Shown one piece after another: positions 23,846 to 32,629 of a DNA stretch of 32,650 nt. Made by a program: the position numbers and the translations under genes. A model generated the notes under the pieces. It saw only the letters and a list, made by a program, of their open reading frames with translations, was not told the DNA's origin and searched no databases. How positions within the stretch are numbered: position 1 is the stretch's first letter; the number at the start of each line of letters is the position of its first letter. Origin of the DNA: Caballeronia ptereochthonis (GTDB lineage: Bacteria; Pseudomonadota; Gammaproteobacteria; Burkholderiales; Burkholderiaceae); contig NZ_FCOB02000051.1 in the NCBI RefSeq assembly GCF_001545075.1, positions 1 to 32,650 on the forward strand. Reading direction: 5' to 3'.

Positions 23846-23849
23846 GAGG
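23846..23849 (+). promoter_or_regulatory. Ribosome-binding site fixing the rluB TTG start
   Basis: GAGG lies 5 nt before the TTG at 23855. The frame is also open from a TTG at 23810 that has no such site. A 7-bp hairpin CGCGCCC / GGGCGCG (23814-23832) lies just upstream. Confidence 0.65.
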
Positions 23850-23854
23850 TTGTT

Positions 23855-25759
23855 TTGACACACTCCCACGACAGCGATTCGCCTGAATCCGCGCGCCCCG
23901 TGCACGCCGCGGACGCACCTGAGTCGGCCGACGCCGGCGAACGCACGCGCATCGACCGCACCGAGGAAAGCGGCGGCGAGGGCGAGGATCGTCCGCGCCG
24001 CGGACTGCGCCGCGGGCCGCGCAGCCTGATCGCACGGCGTCGCGCTGTCGCCAAGACCAAGGTCGCGGAGGGCGCGCCGGGCTCGCCCTCCGCGGTGAGC
24101 GAGGCGCCGCCGGATGGCGTCGTCGTCGCGCAGGTGCGCACGCCGCGCAAGGATCCGGGCGCCAAGGGCGCGCGCAAGGAAGGAGCGAATCAAGGAGCGA
24201 ATTCGCGCGGCCGCAAGAATGCGCGTGCCGATGTGGGCGAAGCCGGTGTCGAAGCAGCGGACGAAACGGCTCAGCAGGCTGCCGCGCCAGCTCCCGCTCC
24301 GCGTGAGGGCGGGCGACGCAAGAGCGCGCCGCAGCAGCAGAAGCGCGGCAAGCGCAACGACTCGGCGCCCGCGACGGTTGAGAGCGCAGCCGCCGCTGCC
24401 GTCGACGAGGTGTTCGCCTACGTGACCTCGCCGGCCTTCGACGCCGACAACACCGGCTCAGCCGGCGTGCGTGCGCCGATGCTGCGGCGCGGCCGCAATG
24501 CCCCGCAGCAGAAGCGCGTGCTGGAGCCGGACGAGGACGCACCGAAGCTGCACAAGGTGCTCGCCGACGCGGGCATGGGCTCGCGCCGCGACATGGAAGA
24601 GCTGATCATCGCGGGCCGCGTGTCGGTGAACGGCGAGCCGGCGCACATCGGCCAGCGCATCATGCCGACCGATCAGGTGCGCATCAACGGCAAGCCGGTC
24701 AAGCGCAAGCTCGCAAGCAAGCCGCCGCGCATCCTGCTCTATCACAAGCCGACGGGCGAAATCGTCAGCCACGCGGACCCGGAAGGCCGCCCGTCCGTGT
24801 TCGACAAGCTGCCGTCGATGAAAACGGCCAAGTGGCTCGCGGTCGGACGCCTCGACTTCAACACCGAAGGCCTGCTGCTGCTCACGACCTCGGGCGATCT
24901 GGCGAACCGCTTCATGCATCCGCGCTACAGCGTGGAGCGTGAATACGCCGTGCGCGTGGTCGGCCAGTTGTCGGAAGCGATGAAGCAGAAGCTCCTGAAG
25001 GGCGTCGAGCTCGACGACGGCCCCGCCAACTTCCTGCGCATCCAGGACGGCGGCGGCGAGGGCACGAACCACTGGTATCACGTCGCGCTGGCGGAAGGCC
25101 GCAATCGCGAGGTGCGCCGCATGTTCGAGGCCGCGGGCCTCATGGTGAGCCGCCTGATCCGTACGCGCCACGGTCCGATCGCGCTGCCGCGCGGCCTGAA
25201 GCGCGGGCGCTGGGAAGAGCTCGAGGACAATCAGGTGCGCAGCCTGATGGCGTCGGTCGGACTGAAGCTGCCGACGGCCGAGAAGGGCGGACGCAGTTCC
25301 GCGCCGCGCGTGCAGCCCGATCCGATGCAGACGTCGATGGGCTTCATCACGCGCGAGCCGGTGCTGAGCTCGCACTCGCGCATGACGCAGCAGACGCCCG
25401 GACGCGGCGGGCGGCGCGGGCAGACGGGGGGTGTCGCCGGCGGCTTCGGGCTCGGCGGCACGGGCGGCTTCGGCGGCGGCAACCTGGGCAACCCGGGCGG
25501 CGTGGGCCGTCGCGGCGGACGCGAGCCGAACGGCAACCGCGTCGGCGGCGAGCCGAACGGCAATCGCGCCAACGGCGGTCGGCCGGGCCAGCGGGGCCCT
25601 CGTCCGCAGGGCGGTCCGCAGGGAATGGCCGGCGCAGGCAAGCGCGCCGCGGGCGGCAACGCGCAGCGCGGCAACCGCCAGGGCGGTGGTCAGCAGGGCG
25701 CGGGGCAAGGCAAGGCCGGTGCGAACCGGGGCGCGCGCAATCGCTCGCGCGGCCGCTGA
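23855..25759 (+). CDS. rluB: 23S rRNA pseudouridine synthase RluB, with long tails
   Basis: 634 residues from a TTG start (THSHDSDSPE follows). RluB makes pseudouridine 2605 in 23S rRNA. The S4 RNA-binding domain starts near residue 229 (PKLHKVLADAGMGSRRDMEELI). The catalytic Asp334 lies in GRLDFNTEGLLLLT, and the fold ends near residue 465. The core is flanked by about 225 residues of charged, Ala/Arg/Glu-rich sequence and a C-terminal tail of about 130 residues rich in Gly, Asn, Arg and Gln (GNRANGGRPGQRG, RGARNRSRGR), which may bind RNA. E. coli RluB is less than half as long. It follows scpB by 131 nt. Confidence 0.93.
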   Translation: MTHSHDSDSPESARPVHAADAPESADAGERTRIDRTEESGGEGEDRPRRGLRRGPRSLIARRRAVAKTKVAEGAPGSPSAVSEAPPDGVVVAQVRTPRKDPGAKGARKEGANQGANSRGRKNARADVGEAGVEAADETAQQAAAPAPAPREGGRRKSAPQQQKRGKRNDSAPATVESAAAAAVDEVFAYVTSPAFDADNTGSAGVRAPMLRRGRNAPQQKRVLEPDEDAPKLHKVLADAGMGSRRDMEELIIAGRVSVNGEPAHIGQRIMPTDQVRINGKPVKRKLASKPPRILLYHKPTGEIVSHADPEGRPSVFDKLPSMKTAKWLAVGRLDFNTEGLLLLTTSGDLANRFMHPRYSVEREYAVRVVGQLSEAMKQKLLKGVELDDGPANFLRIQDGGGEGTNHWYHVALAEGRNREVRRMFEAAGLMVSRLIRTRHGPIALPRGLKRGRWEELEDNQVRSLMASVGLKLPTAEKGGRSSAPRVQPDPMQTSMGFITREPVLSSHSRMTQQTPGRGGRRGQTGGVAGGFGLGGTGGFGGGNLGNPGGVGRRGGREPNGNRVGGEPNGNRANGGRPGQRGPRPQGGPQGMAGAGKRAAGGNAQRGNRQGGGQQGAGQGKAGANRGARNRSRGR

Positions 25760-26027
25760 ACTCCGGGCGCAAGCACGTCGCGGCGAAGCGGTCGAGGAGG
25801 GCAAGCGCGCCTCGACCAAAACTTCCGGCCGCTAAACGCGACAGTGCCAACGTCATGCGCGCCGACGCGAGTCGATACGAATCGCCACGAATCGCCACGA
25901 AACGGGCCCCAACGGGGCCGAAAGCGCGCTTTACGTTTGCGTTTATCGTGAAAAATGGCTAAAATTACGAAGTCGCTGGGCACGTAGTTTTTCTTTCGTT
26001 GCCCGGGTGCGACCTCGGTTGAAAAAG

Positions 26028-26052
26028 ATGGGCGTTGCGCCCATTTTTTTTT
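26028..26052 (+). terminator. Strong terminator hairpin upstream of rimP
   Basis: A 7-bp stem ATGGGCG / CGCCCAT with a 3-nt loop, followed by an unbroken run of nine T and preceded by AAAAAG. It lies after the candidate promoter and 100 nt before the rimP start, so it may attenuate the operon as well as end rluB transcripts. Confidence 0.85.
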
Positions 26053-26143
26053 GGCTTTTCGGTTCGGCATCTCGGGAGCAGGGGTGCGCGCCCGCATGAA
26101 GGCGCTACCCGCGGGTGTTCGGCGTGGAGCGCGCGAACACCTT

Positions 26144-26147
26144 GGAG
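26144..26147 (+). promoter_or_regulatory. Ribosome-binding site fixing the rimP GTG start
   Basis: GGAG lies 5 nt before the GTG at 26153. The frame is open 34 codons further upstream, through the terminator region, but has no such site there. Confidence 0.8.
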
Positions 26148-26152
26148 TTACT

Positions 26153-26611
26153 GTGCAACTGACGGAATTGATAGAAACCACGGTCTCGGGCCTGGGCTAC
26201 GAGCTTGTCGATCTCGAGCGTTCGGGAGGCGGCATGCTGCGTGTATATATCGACCAGCCGTCCGGTATCGCCATCGAGGACTGTGAGAAGGTCACGCGCC
26301 AGCTCCAATACCTGCTCGAAGTCGAGAACATCGACTACGACCGGCTCGAAGTGTCGTCGCCGGGGCTCGATCGTCCGCTCAAGAAACTGGCCGATTTCGA
26401 GCGCTTCGCGGGAAGCGAAATCGTCATTACATTGAAAAAGCCGCTGGACGGGCGCAAGTCGTTCCGTGGCATCCTGCACGCCCCTGACGGCGAAACGATC
26501 GGATTGGAATTTGAAGGGAAGGACGGCGCCGCGATGCTGGATTTCACGCTCGCGGACCTCGATAAGGCACGTCTCGTCCCCAAGGTTGATTTTAGGAGCC
26601 GCAAACAATGA
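26153..26611 (+). CDS. rimP: Ribosome maturation factor RimP
   Basis: 152 residues from a GTG start (MQLTELIETTVSGLGYELVDLE). RimP binds the 30S subunit and helps it mature. The family core YIDQPSGIAIEDCEKVTRQL and VSSPGLDRPLKK is intact, and the second, Sm-like domain follows. The length is typical. The stop codon overlaps the nusA start (ATGA), so the two are translationally coupled. Confidence 0.95.
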   Translation: MQLTELIETTVSGLGYELVDLERSGGGMLRVYIDQPSGIAIEDCEKVTRQLQYLLEVENIDYDRLEVSSPGLDRPLKKLADFERFAGSEIVITLKKPLDGRKSFRGILHAPDGETIGLEFEGKDGAAMLDFTLADLDKARLVPKVDFRSRKQ

Positions 26612-28083
26612 GTCGCGAAGTATTGATGCTGGCGGATGCGCTGGCACGCGAAAAGAACGTCAACAAGGACGTCGTGTACGCAGCACTGGAAGCTGCGCTT
26701 GCTTCGGCCACGAAAAAGCTCTTCGAGGAAGACGTGGATATCCGGGTCGCCATCGACCGTGAGAGCGGCGAGCACGAGACTTTCCGCCGCTGGCGCGTGG
26801 TGCCGGACGAGGCCGGCCTGCAGGAGCCGGATCAGGAAATCCTGCTGTTCGAAGCGAAGGAGCAGAAGCCGGACGCGCAGGTGGACGATTTCATCGAGGA
26901 GCCGATTCCGTCGATCGAATTCGGCCGCATCGGCGCCCAGGCCGCCAAGCAGGTGATCCTGCAGAAGGTGCGCGACGCCGAGCGCGAGCAGATCCTGAAC
27001 GACTTCCTCGAACGCGGCGAGAAGATCATGACCGGCTCGGTGAAGCGCCTGGACAAGGGCAACTTCATCGTGGAGTCGGGCCGCGTCGAAGCGCTGCTGC
27101 GCCGCGACCAGCTCATTCCGAAGGAAAACCTGCGCGTGGGCGACCGCGTGCGCGCTTACATCGCCAAGGTCGACCGCACGGCTCGCGGCCCGCAAATCGA
27201 ACTCTCGCGCACCGCGCCCGAGTTCCTGATGAAGCTCTTCGAACTGGAAGTGCCCGAGATCGAGCAGGGCCTGCTGGAAATCAAGGCGGCCGCGCGCGAT
27301 CCCGGCGTGCGTGCGAAAATCGGCGTGATCGCCTACGACAAGCGCATCGATCCGATCGGCACTTGCGTCGGCATCCGCGGCTCGCGCGTGCAGGCGGTGC
27401 GCAACGAGCTCGGTGGCGAGAACGTCGACATCGTGCTATGGTCGGAAGATCCCGCGCAGTTCGTGATCGGCGCCCTCGCGCCGGCAGCCGTCCAGTCGAT
27501 CGTCGTCGATGAAGAAAAGCACTCGATGGACGTCGTCGTGGACGAGAACGAGCTTGCCGTCGCCATTGGCCGCTCCGGCCAGAACGTGAGACTCGCGAGC
27601 GAACTCACCGGCTGGCAGATCAACATCATGACGCCGGACGAATCGGCGTTGAAGCAGAACGAAGAGCGTGGCAAGTTGCGCGACCTGTTCATGGCGCGTT
27701 TGGATGTGGACGAGGAAGTCGCCGACATCCTGATCGACGAGGGCTTCACGAGCCTCGAAGAAATCGCCTACGTGCCGCTCAACGAGATGCTCGAAATCGA
27801 AGCCTTCGACGAAGACACCGTGCACGAGCTGCGCAACCGCTCACGTGACGCGCTGCTCACGATGGCGATCGCCAACGAAGAGAAAGTCGAAGGCGTGGCG
27901 CTCGATCTGAAGAGCCTCGATGGCATGGACAACGAGTTGCTCGCGAAGCTTGCCGAGCACCAGATTCAGACCCGCGACGATCTCGCGGAGCTGGCAGTGG
28001 ACGAACTGGTCGAAATGACCGGTATGGAAGAGGATGCCGCTAAGGCGTTGATCATGAAAGCACGTGAACACTGGTTCCAGTGA
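26608..28083 (+). CDS. nusA: Transcription termination/antitermination factor NusA
   Basis: 491 residues. NusA binds RNA polymerase and RNA, affecting pausing, termination and antitermination. In order: N-terminal polymerase-binding domain (1-130), S1 domain (about 135-200, MTGSVKRLDKGNFIVESG), two KH domains (about 205-345, including GVIAYDKRIDPIGTCVGIRG and VAIGRSGQNVRLASELTGW), and two C-terminal acidic repeats (about 365-491) that start near VADILIDEGFTSLEEIAYVP. AGGAG precedes the ATG, which overlaps the rimP stop. Confidence 0.97.
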   Translation: MSREVLMLADALAREKNVNKDVVYAALEAALASATKKLFEEDVDIRVAIDRESGEHETFRRWRVVPDEAGLQEPDQEILLFEAKEQKPDAQVDDFIEEPIPSIEFGRIGAQAAKQVILQKVRDAEREQILNDFLERGEKIMTGSVKRLDKGNFIVESGRVEALLRRDQLIPKENLRVGDRVRAYIAKVDRTARGPQIELSRTAPEFLMKLFELEVPEIEQGLLEIKAAARDPGVRAKIGVIAYDKRIDPIGTCVGIRGSRVQAVRNELGGENVDIVLWSEDPAQFVIGALAPAAVQSIVVDEEKHSMDVVVDENELAVAIGRSGQNVRLASELTGWQINIMTPDESALKQNEERGKLRDLFMARLDVDEEVADILIDEGFTSLEEIAYVPLNEMLEIEAFDEDTVHELRNRSRDALLTMAIANEEKVEGVALDLKSLDGMDNELLAKLAEHQIQTRDDLAELAVDELVEMTGMEEDAAKALIMKAREHWFQ

Positions 28084-28144
28084 GAAATGACCATGGCGCA
28101 CTGATATTTGGCGGCCCGTTCGGCCGCGTGACCCCGATCTAACC

Positions 28145-28162
28145 GCAAGGATATGTCCTTGC
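28145..28162 (+). other. Hairpin upstream of the infB ribosome-binding site
   Basis: GCAAGGA / TCCTTGC with a 4-nt loop, in the 93-nt nusA-infB gap and just before AAGAGG. No T run follows. It may affect infB translation or mRNA processing. Confidence 0.5.
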
Positions 28163-28176
28163 ATCAAGAGGAATGA

Positions 28177-31152
28177 ATGGCGAGTAACAACGTAGCCCAA
28201 TTTGCCGCGGAACTAAAAATGCCTGCAGGCGTGCTGCTGGAGCAGCTGCAGGCGGCTGGCGTCCAGAAAGCGAGCGCGAACGACGACCTGTCCGAAACGG
28301 ACAAGGCGCGTCTGCTCGATCATTTGCGCAAATCGCACGGTTCCGCCGATGCCGACAAGCGCAAGATCACTCTGACCCGCCGGCATACGTCGGAGATCAA
28401 GCAATCCGACGCAACGGGTAAGGCTCGCACCATTCAGGTCGAGGTGCGCAAGAAGCGTGTGTTCGTGAAACGCGACGAAACCGGCGCGGAGCAGCCTGAA
28501 CCGGCGCCGAACCACGTCGAGGACGAGGTCGACGAGGCCGAATTGCAACGCCGCGAGGAAGAAGCGCGCCGCGCCGCCGAGGAACTCGAGCGCGAAGAGC
28601 GTGAGCTGCAGGAACGTCAGGCACGCCTCGAGCGCGAGGAAGCCGAGCGTCGTGCCCGCGAGGAAGCGGCCGAAGCCGAGCGTCGCAAGCAGGAAGAGGA
28701 AGTGGCGCGCCGTGCGGTGGCCGCGGCTCAGGCGGCGGAAATCTCGCGTGCCGCCCAGGCGGCGCGTCAGGAAGTGCGCGCGCAAGTGACTGCCGAAACG
28801 CGGCAGAGCGAGGACGCGCAACGCGAAGCCGCCGAAAAGGCAGCCGAAGAGAAGGCGGCCAGCGAGCGCGCAGCGCAGCGCGAGGCCGCCAGGAAGGCGG
28901 AAGAGGAAGCGCGCGCCGCCACTGAGAAGGCGCGTCTCGAACAGGAAGCAATCGCGAAGCGCCGTGCGGCGGCCGAGGCCGAAGCGCGCGCGATCCGCGA
29001 AATGATGAACACGCCGCGCAAGGCGCAGGTGAAGGCACCGGAACCGGCGCCCGTCGCGAAGCCGGCGGAAGCGGCGAAGGCCGCGAAGGCCGCCGAAGCG
29101 AAGGGCACGCTGCACAAGCCCGCGAAGCCGGAAGGCGCGCAGGCCGCACGTCCCGCAGCGGCGAAGAAGCCGGCCGCAGGCGGCGCTCCGGCGCCCGCAT
29201 CGACGGCGCCGGGCGGCGACAAGAAGAAGGCCGGCAAGGGCGGCTGGCAGCAGGACGACGCTTCGAAGCGCCGCGGCATCAAAACGCGCGGCGACTCGAG
29301 CGGCGGCGTCGATCGCGGCTGGCGCGGCGGTCCGAAGGGCCGTGGCAAGCATCAGGAGCAAGCGACGTCGTTCCAGGCGCCGACCGAGCCGATCATCCGT
29401 GAAGTGCACGTGCCGGAAACCATCTCGGTGGCCGACCTCGCGCACAAGATGTCGGTGAAGGCTTCGGAAGTCATCAAGGTGATGATGAAGCTCGGCCAGA
29501 TGGTCACGATCAACCAGGTGCTGGACCAGGAAACGGCGATGATCGTCGTCGAGGAACTGGGCCATCGCGCGGTGGCGGCGAAGCTCGACGATCCGGAAGC
29601 GCTGCTGATCGAAGGCGAAACCACCGAGGAAACGGCGGAGAAGCTGCCGCGTCCGCCGGTCGTCACCGTCATGGGTCACGTCGACCACGGCAAGACCTCG
29701 CTGCTGGACTACATCCGTCGCGCGAAAGTGGCGGCGGGCGAAGCGGGCGGCATCACGCAGCATATCGGCGCATATCACGTCGATACGCCGCGCGGGGTCA
29801 TCACCTTCCTCGACACGCCGGGTCACGAAGCCTTTACGGCGATGCGTGCGCGCGGCGCGAAGGCGACGGACATCGTCATTCTGGTGGTCGCAGCGGATGA
29901 CGGCGTGATGCCGCAGACGAAGGAAGCGATCGCCCATGCGAAGGCGGGCGGCGTGCCGATCGTCGTCGCGATCAACAAGATCGACAAGCCGGAAGCGAAC
30001 CCGGAGCGGGTGAAGCAGGAGCTCGTCGCGGAAGGCGTGGTGCCGGAAGAGTACGGCGGCGATTCGCCGTTCATCGAAGTGTCGGCGAAGACGGGCCGCG
30101 GCATCGACGATCTGCTGGAAAACGTGTCGCTGCAGGCGGAAGTGCTGGAGTTGACCGCACCGGTCGAAGCGGCTGCGAAGGGTCTCGTGATCGAAGCGAA
30201 GCTCGACAAGGGCAAGGGTCCGGTCGCGACCATCCTGGTGCAGTCGGGCACGCTGAGCCGCGGCGACGTGGTTCTCGCGGGCAGCGCCTACGGCCGTGTG
30301 CGCGCCATGCTGGACGAAACCGGCAAGGCCACGAAAACGGCCGGTCCGTCGATCCCGGTGGAAATCCAGGGTCTGTCGGAAGTGCCGGCGGCGGGCGAGG
30401 AAGTCATCGTGCTGCCGGACGAGCGCAAGGCGCGCGAAATCGCGCTGTTCCGTCAGGGCAAGTTCCGCGACGTGAAGCTGGCGAAGCAGCAGGCCGCGAA
30501 GCTCGAGAACATGCTCGAGCAGATGGGCGAAGGCGAAGTGCAGAACCTGCCGCTCATCGTCAAGGCGGACGTGCAGGGCTCGCAGGAAGCGCTGGTGCAA
30601 TCGCTGCAGAAGCTCTCGACCAACGAAGTGCGCGTGCAGATCGTGCACAGCGCGGTCGGCGCGATCAGCGAATCGGACGTCAACCTGGCGACGGCTTCGA
30701 AGGCGGTCATCATCGGCTTCAACACACGTGCGGATGCGCAAGCCCGCAAGCTGGCCGAGGCGAACGGCATCGACATCCGCTACTACAACATCATCTACGA
30801 CGCAGTGGATGAGGTGAAGGCGGCAATGTCCGGCATGCTCGCGCCGGAGAAGCGCGAGACGGTGACGGGCATGGTCGAGGTGCGTCAGGTCATCCGCGTG
30901 CCGAAGGTCGGTCTCATCGCGGGTTGTATGGTGACGGACGGCGTGGTCAAGCGCACTTCGTCGGTGCGCGTGATCCGCAACAACGTCGTGATCCACACCG
31001 GCGAGCTCGATTCGCTCAAGCGCTTCAAGGACGACGTCAAGGAAGTGCGTCAGGGCTTCGAGTGCGGTATGTCGATCAAGAACTTCAACGACATCGCGGA
31101 AGGCGACCAGTTCGAAGTCTTCGAAGTGACCGAAGTGGCTCGCACGCTGTAA
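28177..31152 (+). CDS. infB: Translation initiation factor IF-2
   Basis: 991 residues. The GTPase that brings initiator tRNA to the ribosome. An N-terminal IF2-N motif (VAQFAAELKMPAGVLLEQLQ) is followed by a long Glu/Arg/Ala-rich segment likely to form a charged helix (about 115-285), an Ala/Pro/Lys-rich linker, and a second IF2-N motif (ISVADLAHKMSVKASEVIKVMM). The G domain has GHVDHGKT (500-507), DTPGHE (546-551), NKID (600-603) and SAK (636-638). Domains II, III and the initiator-tRNA-binding C-terminal domain follow. An ATG four nt upstream (28173) is in another frame. Full length and intact. Confidence 0.97.
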   Translation: MASNNVAQFAAELKMPAGVLLEQLQAAGVQKASANDDLSETDKARLLDHLRKSHGSADADKRKITLTRRHTSEIKQSDATGKARTIQVEVRKKRVFVKRDETGAEQPEPAPNHVEDEVDEAELQRREEEARRAAEELEREERELQERQARLEREEAERRAREEAAEAERRKQEEEVARRAVAAAQAAEISRAAQAARQEVRAQVTAETRQSEDAQREAAEKAAEEKAASERAAQREAARKAEEEARAATEKARLEQEAIAKRRAAAEAEARAIREMMNTPRKAQVKAPEPAPVAKPAEAAKAAKAAEAKGTLHKPAKPEGAQAARPAAAKKPAAGGAPAPASTAPGGDKKKAGKGGWQQDDASKRRGIKTRGDSSGGVDRGWRGGPKGRGKHQEQATSFQAPTEPIIREVHVPETISVADLAHKMSVKASEVIKVMMKLGQMVTINQVLDQETAMIVVEELGHRAVAAKLDDPEALLIEGETTEETAEKLPRPPVVTVMGHVDHGKTSLLDYIRRAKVAAGEAGGITQHIGAYHVDTPRGVITFLDTPGHEAFTAMRARGAKATDIVILVVAADDGVMPQTKEAIAHAKAGGVPIVVAINKIDKPEANPERVKQELVAEGVVPEEYGGDSPFIEVSAKTGRGIDDLLENVSLQAEVLELTAPVEAAAKGLVIEAKLDKGKGPVATILVQSGTLSRGDVVLAGSAYGRVRAMLDETGKATKTAGPSIPVEIQGLSEVPAAGEEVIVLPDERKAREIALFRQGKFRDVKLAKQQAAKLENMLEQMGEGEVQNLPLIVKADVQGSQEALVQSLQKLSTNEVRVQIVHSAVGAISESDVNLATASKAVIIGFNTRADAQARKLAEANGIDIRYYNIIYDAVDEVKAAMSGMLAPEKRETVTGMVEVRQVIRVPKVGLIAGCMVTDGVVKRTSSVRVIRNNVVIHTGELDSLKRFKDDVKEVRQGFECGMSIKNFNDIAEGDQFEVFEVTEVARTL

Positions 31153-31183
31153 TGCGGTAAGTTGCATTAGCCGCCGGGTCAAG

Positions 31184-31221
31184 GGGCGGAGCGGGCCTGA
31201 GGGCTCGCTCCGCCCTTTTTT
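31184..31221 (+). terminator. Intrinsic terminator between infB and rbfA
   Basis: A perfect 10-bp stem GGGCGGAGCG / CGCTCCGCCC, 12-nt loop, followed by six T. It lies inside the rimP-truB operon and should reduce or prevent readthrough from infB to rbfA. Confidence 0.85.
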
Positions 31222-31258
31222 CTTCGGGCGGACGCAAGCAACGATAAGGAACAACATC

Positions 31259-31636
31259 ATGGCTAAAAGACGTACATCCGCAAACCGCAACGTGCAGATT
31301 GCGGATCAGATTCAACGCGATCTCTCGGAGTTGATGCGTGAGGTGAAAGACCCGCGCATCGGTCTCGTGACGATTCAAAGCGTCGAACTCACGCCCGACT
31401 ACGCACACGCGAAGGTCTATTTCACGACGCTGACGGGCGATCCGAAAGCGACCGAGGAAGGCCTGAACTCGGCGGCGGGCCATCTGCACAATCTTCTGTT
31501 CAAGCGCCTGCACATCCACACGGTGCCGACGCTGCATTTCCATTACGACCAGACGATCGAGAAGGCCGTCGAGATGTCGCGCCTGATCGACGAAGCGAAC
31601 GCGACGCGTGCGAAGGACGACGAGGAAGGCGCGTAA
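31259..31636 (+). CDS. rbfA: 30S ribosome-binding factor RbfA
   Basis: 125 residues. RbfA binds the 30S subunit and supports processing of the 16S rRNA 5' end, especially in the cold. The KH-like fold is evident (IADQIQRDLSELMREVKDPR, then VELTPDYAHAKVYFTTL and LHFHYDQTIEKA). AAGGA precedes the ATG. The truB gene starts 3 nt after its stop codon. Confidence 0.96.
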   Translation: MAKRRTSANRNVQIADQIQRDLSELMREVKDPRIGLVTIQSVELTPDYAHAKVYFTTLTGDPKATEEGLNSAAGHLHNLLFKRLHIHTVPTLHFHYDQTIEKAVEMSRLIDEANATRAKDDEEGA

Positions 31637-31639
31637 GCA

Positions 31640-32578
31640 ATGAGCGGTTCGGAGAAACAGGCGCGGCCGAAGATTCCGCGCCGTGCCCTGGACGGCGTGC
31701 TTTTGCTGGACAAGCCGCTCGGTCTGTCCAGCAACGATGCGCTCATCAGGGCGAAGCGGCTCTATCTGGCGAAGAAGGCGGGCCACACGGGCACGCTCGA
31801 TCCGCTCGCGACGGGCCTCTTGCCGCTCTGCTTCGGCGAGGCGACGAAGTTCTCGCAAGATCTGCTCGACGCCGACAAGACCTACGAGGCGACGATGCGT
31901 CTCGGCATTCGCACGACGACGGGCGATGCCGAAGGCGAGGCGCTGGAGACGCGCGAGGTCGCATGCGACGAAGCGGCGGTCGTGGAGGCGATGAACAGAT
32001 TCATCGGCGACATCGTGCAAGTCCCGCCGATGTACTCCGCGCTGAAGCGCGACGGCAAGCCGCTCTACGAATACGCGCGCGCGGGGCAGACGGTCGAGCG
32101 CGCAGGCCGCCAGGTGACGATTCACGCGTTGCAATTGATTGCGTGCGCGCTGCCGCTCGTGACGTTTCGCGTGACCTGCAGCAAGGGCACCTATGTGCGC
32201 ACGCTCGCCGAGGACATCGGCGAGGCGCTGGGTTGCGGCGCGCATCTGACGGCGCTGCGGCGCACGGGTGTAGGGGTGCTCACGCTCGAACACGCGGCCA
32301 CGCTGGATGAACTGACGAGCCTGAGCGAGGCGCAGCGCGACGAGCGTCTTCAACCCGTCGACGCGCTCCTGTCGACGTTCCCCGCGGTTCAACTGAACGA
32401 CGAAGCGACCAAGCGCTTCCTTCACGGCCAGCGCCTGCGGCTCGCGGACATCGCGGCGGCGCGCCTGGAAGCAGGCCGCGTGCGCGTCTATGCGCAGGAA
32501 GGCGGCCGATTGCTGGGCGTCGCGAAGGCGGGCGAGGGTGTGCTCGCTCCAGAACGCCTGATCGTCACGGCGCAATAA
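31640..32578 (+). CDS. truB: tRNA pseudouridine(55) synthase TruB
   Basis: 312 residues. Makes pseudouridine 55 in the T loop of tRNAs. The catalytic Asp54 lies in GHTGTLDPLATG. Also present are the active-site Tyr segment KTYEATMRLG, the tRNA-binding motif QVPPMYSALKRDGKPLYEYAR and the SKGTYVRTLAEDIG strand. The C-terminal PUA-like region ends near the stop codon. The ribosome-binding site (GAGGAAGG) is inside the end of rbfA, so translation is coupled. Confidence 0.96.
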   Translation: MSGSEKQARPKIPRRALDGVLLLDKPLGLSSNDALIRAKRLYLAKKAGHTGTLDPLATGLLPLCFGEATKFSQDLLDADKTYEATMRLGIRTTTGDAEGEALETREVACDEAAVVEAMNRFIGDIVQVPPMYSALKRDGKPLYEYARAGQTVERAGRQVTIHALQLIACALPLVTFRVTCSKGTYVRTLAEDIGEALGCGAHLTALRRTGVGVLTLEHAATLDELTSLSEAQRDERLQPVDALLSTFPAVQLNDEATKRFLHGQRLRLADIAAARLEAGRVRVYAQEGGRLLGVAKAGEGVLAPERLIVTAQ

Positions 32579-32629
32579 AAAAGGTTCTTCGCAGAATTCC
32601 GTGGATGGCGACCGGCGATTTTGTAATCT

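Larger units (their letters stand above)
25760..26152 (+). other. Leader region of the rimP-nusA-infB operon, 393 nt
   Basis: In order: a tandem 10-bp repeat ACGAATCGCC (25877-25896), a hairpin GGCCCC / GGGGCC (25905-25919), a candidate promoter with -10 TAAAAT (25960-25965) and weak -35 TTGCGT (25937-25942, 17-bp spacer), a strong terminator hairpin (26028-26052), and a stem GGTGTTCG / CGAACACC (26114-26141) ending 2 nt before the rimP ribosome-binding site. No tRNA is encoded here, unlike the metY-led E. coli operon. Confidence 0.6.

Noticed and set aside
22671..24542. A 623-codon minus-strand frame over scpB and the rluB start
   Set aside because: Arg/Ala-rich translation without any motif; the plus-strand genes explain the region.
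25877..25900. Tandem 10-bp repeat (ACGAATCGCC) considered as a CRISPR-like or iteron array
   Set aside because: Only two and a half copies with no spacers and no replication gene nearby.
28213..31290. A 1025-codon open frame antisense to infB
   Set aside because: Long antisense frames are common in high-GC genomes. The translation is Arg/His/Leu-rich low complexity, and infB on the other strand is unmistakable.
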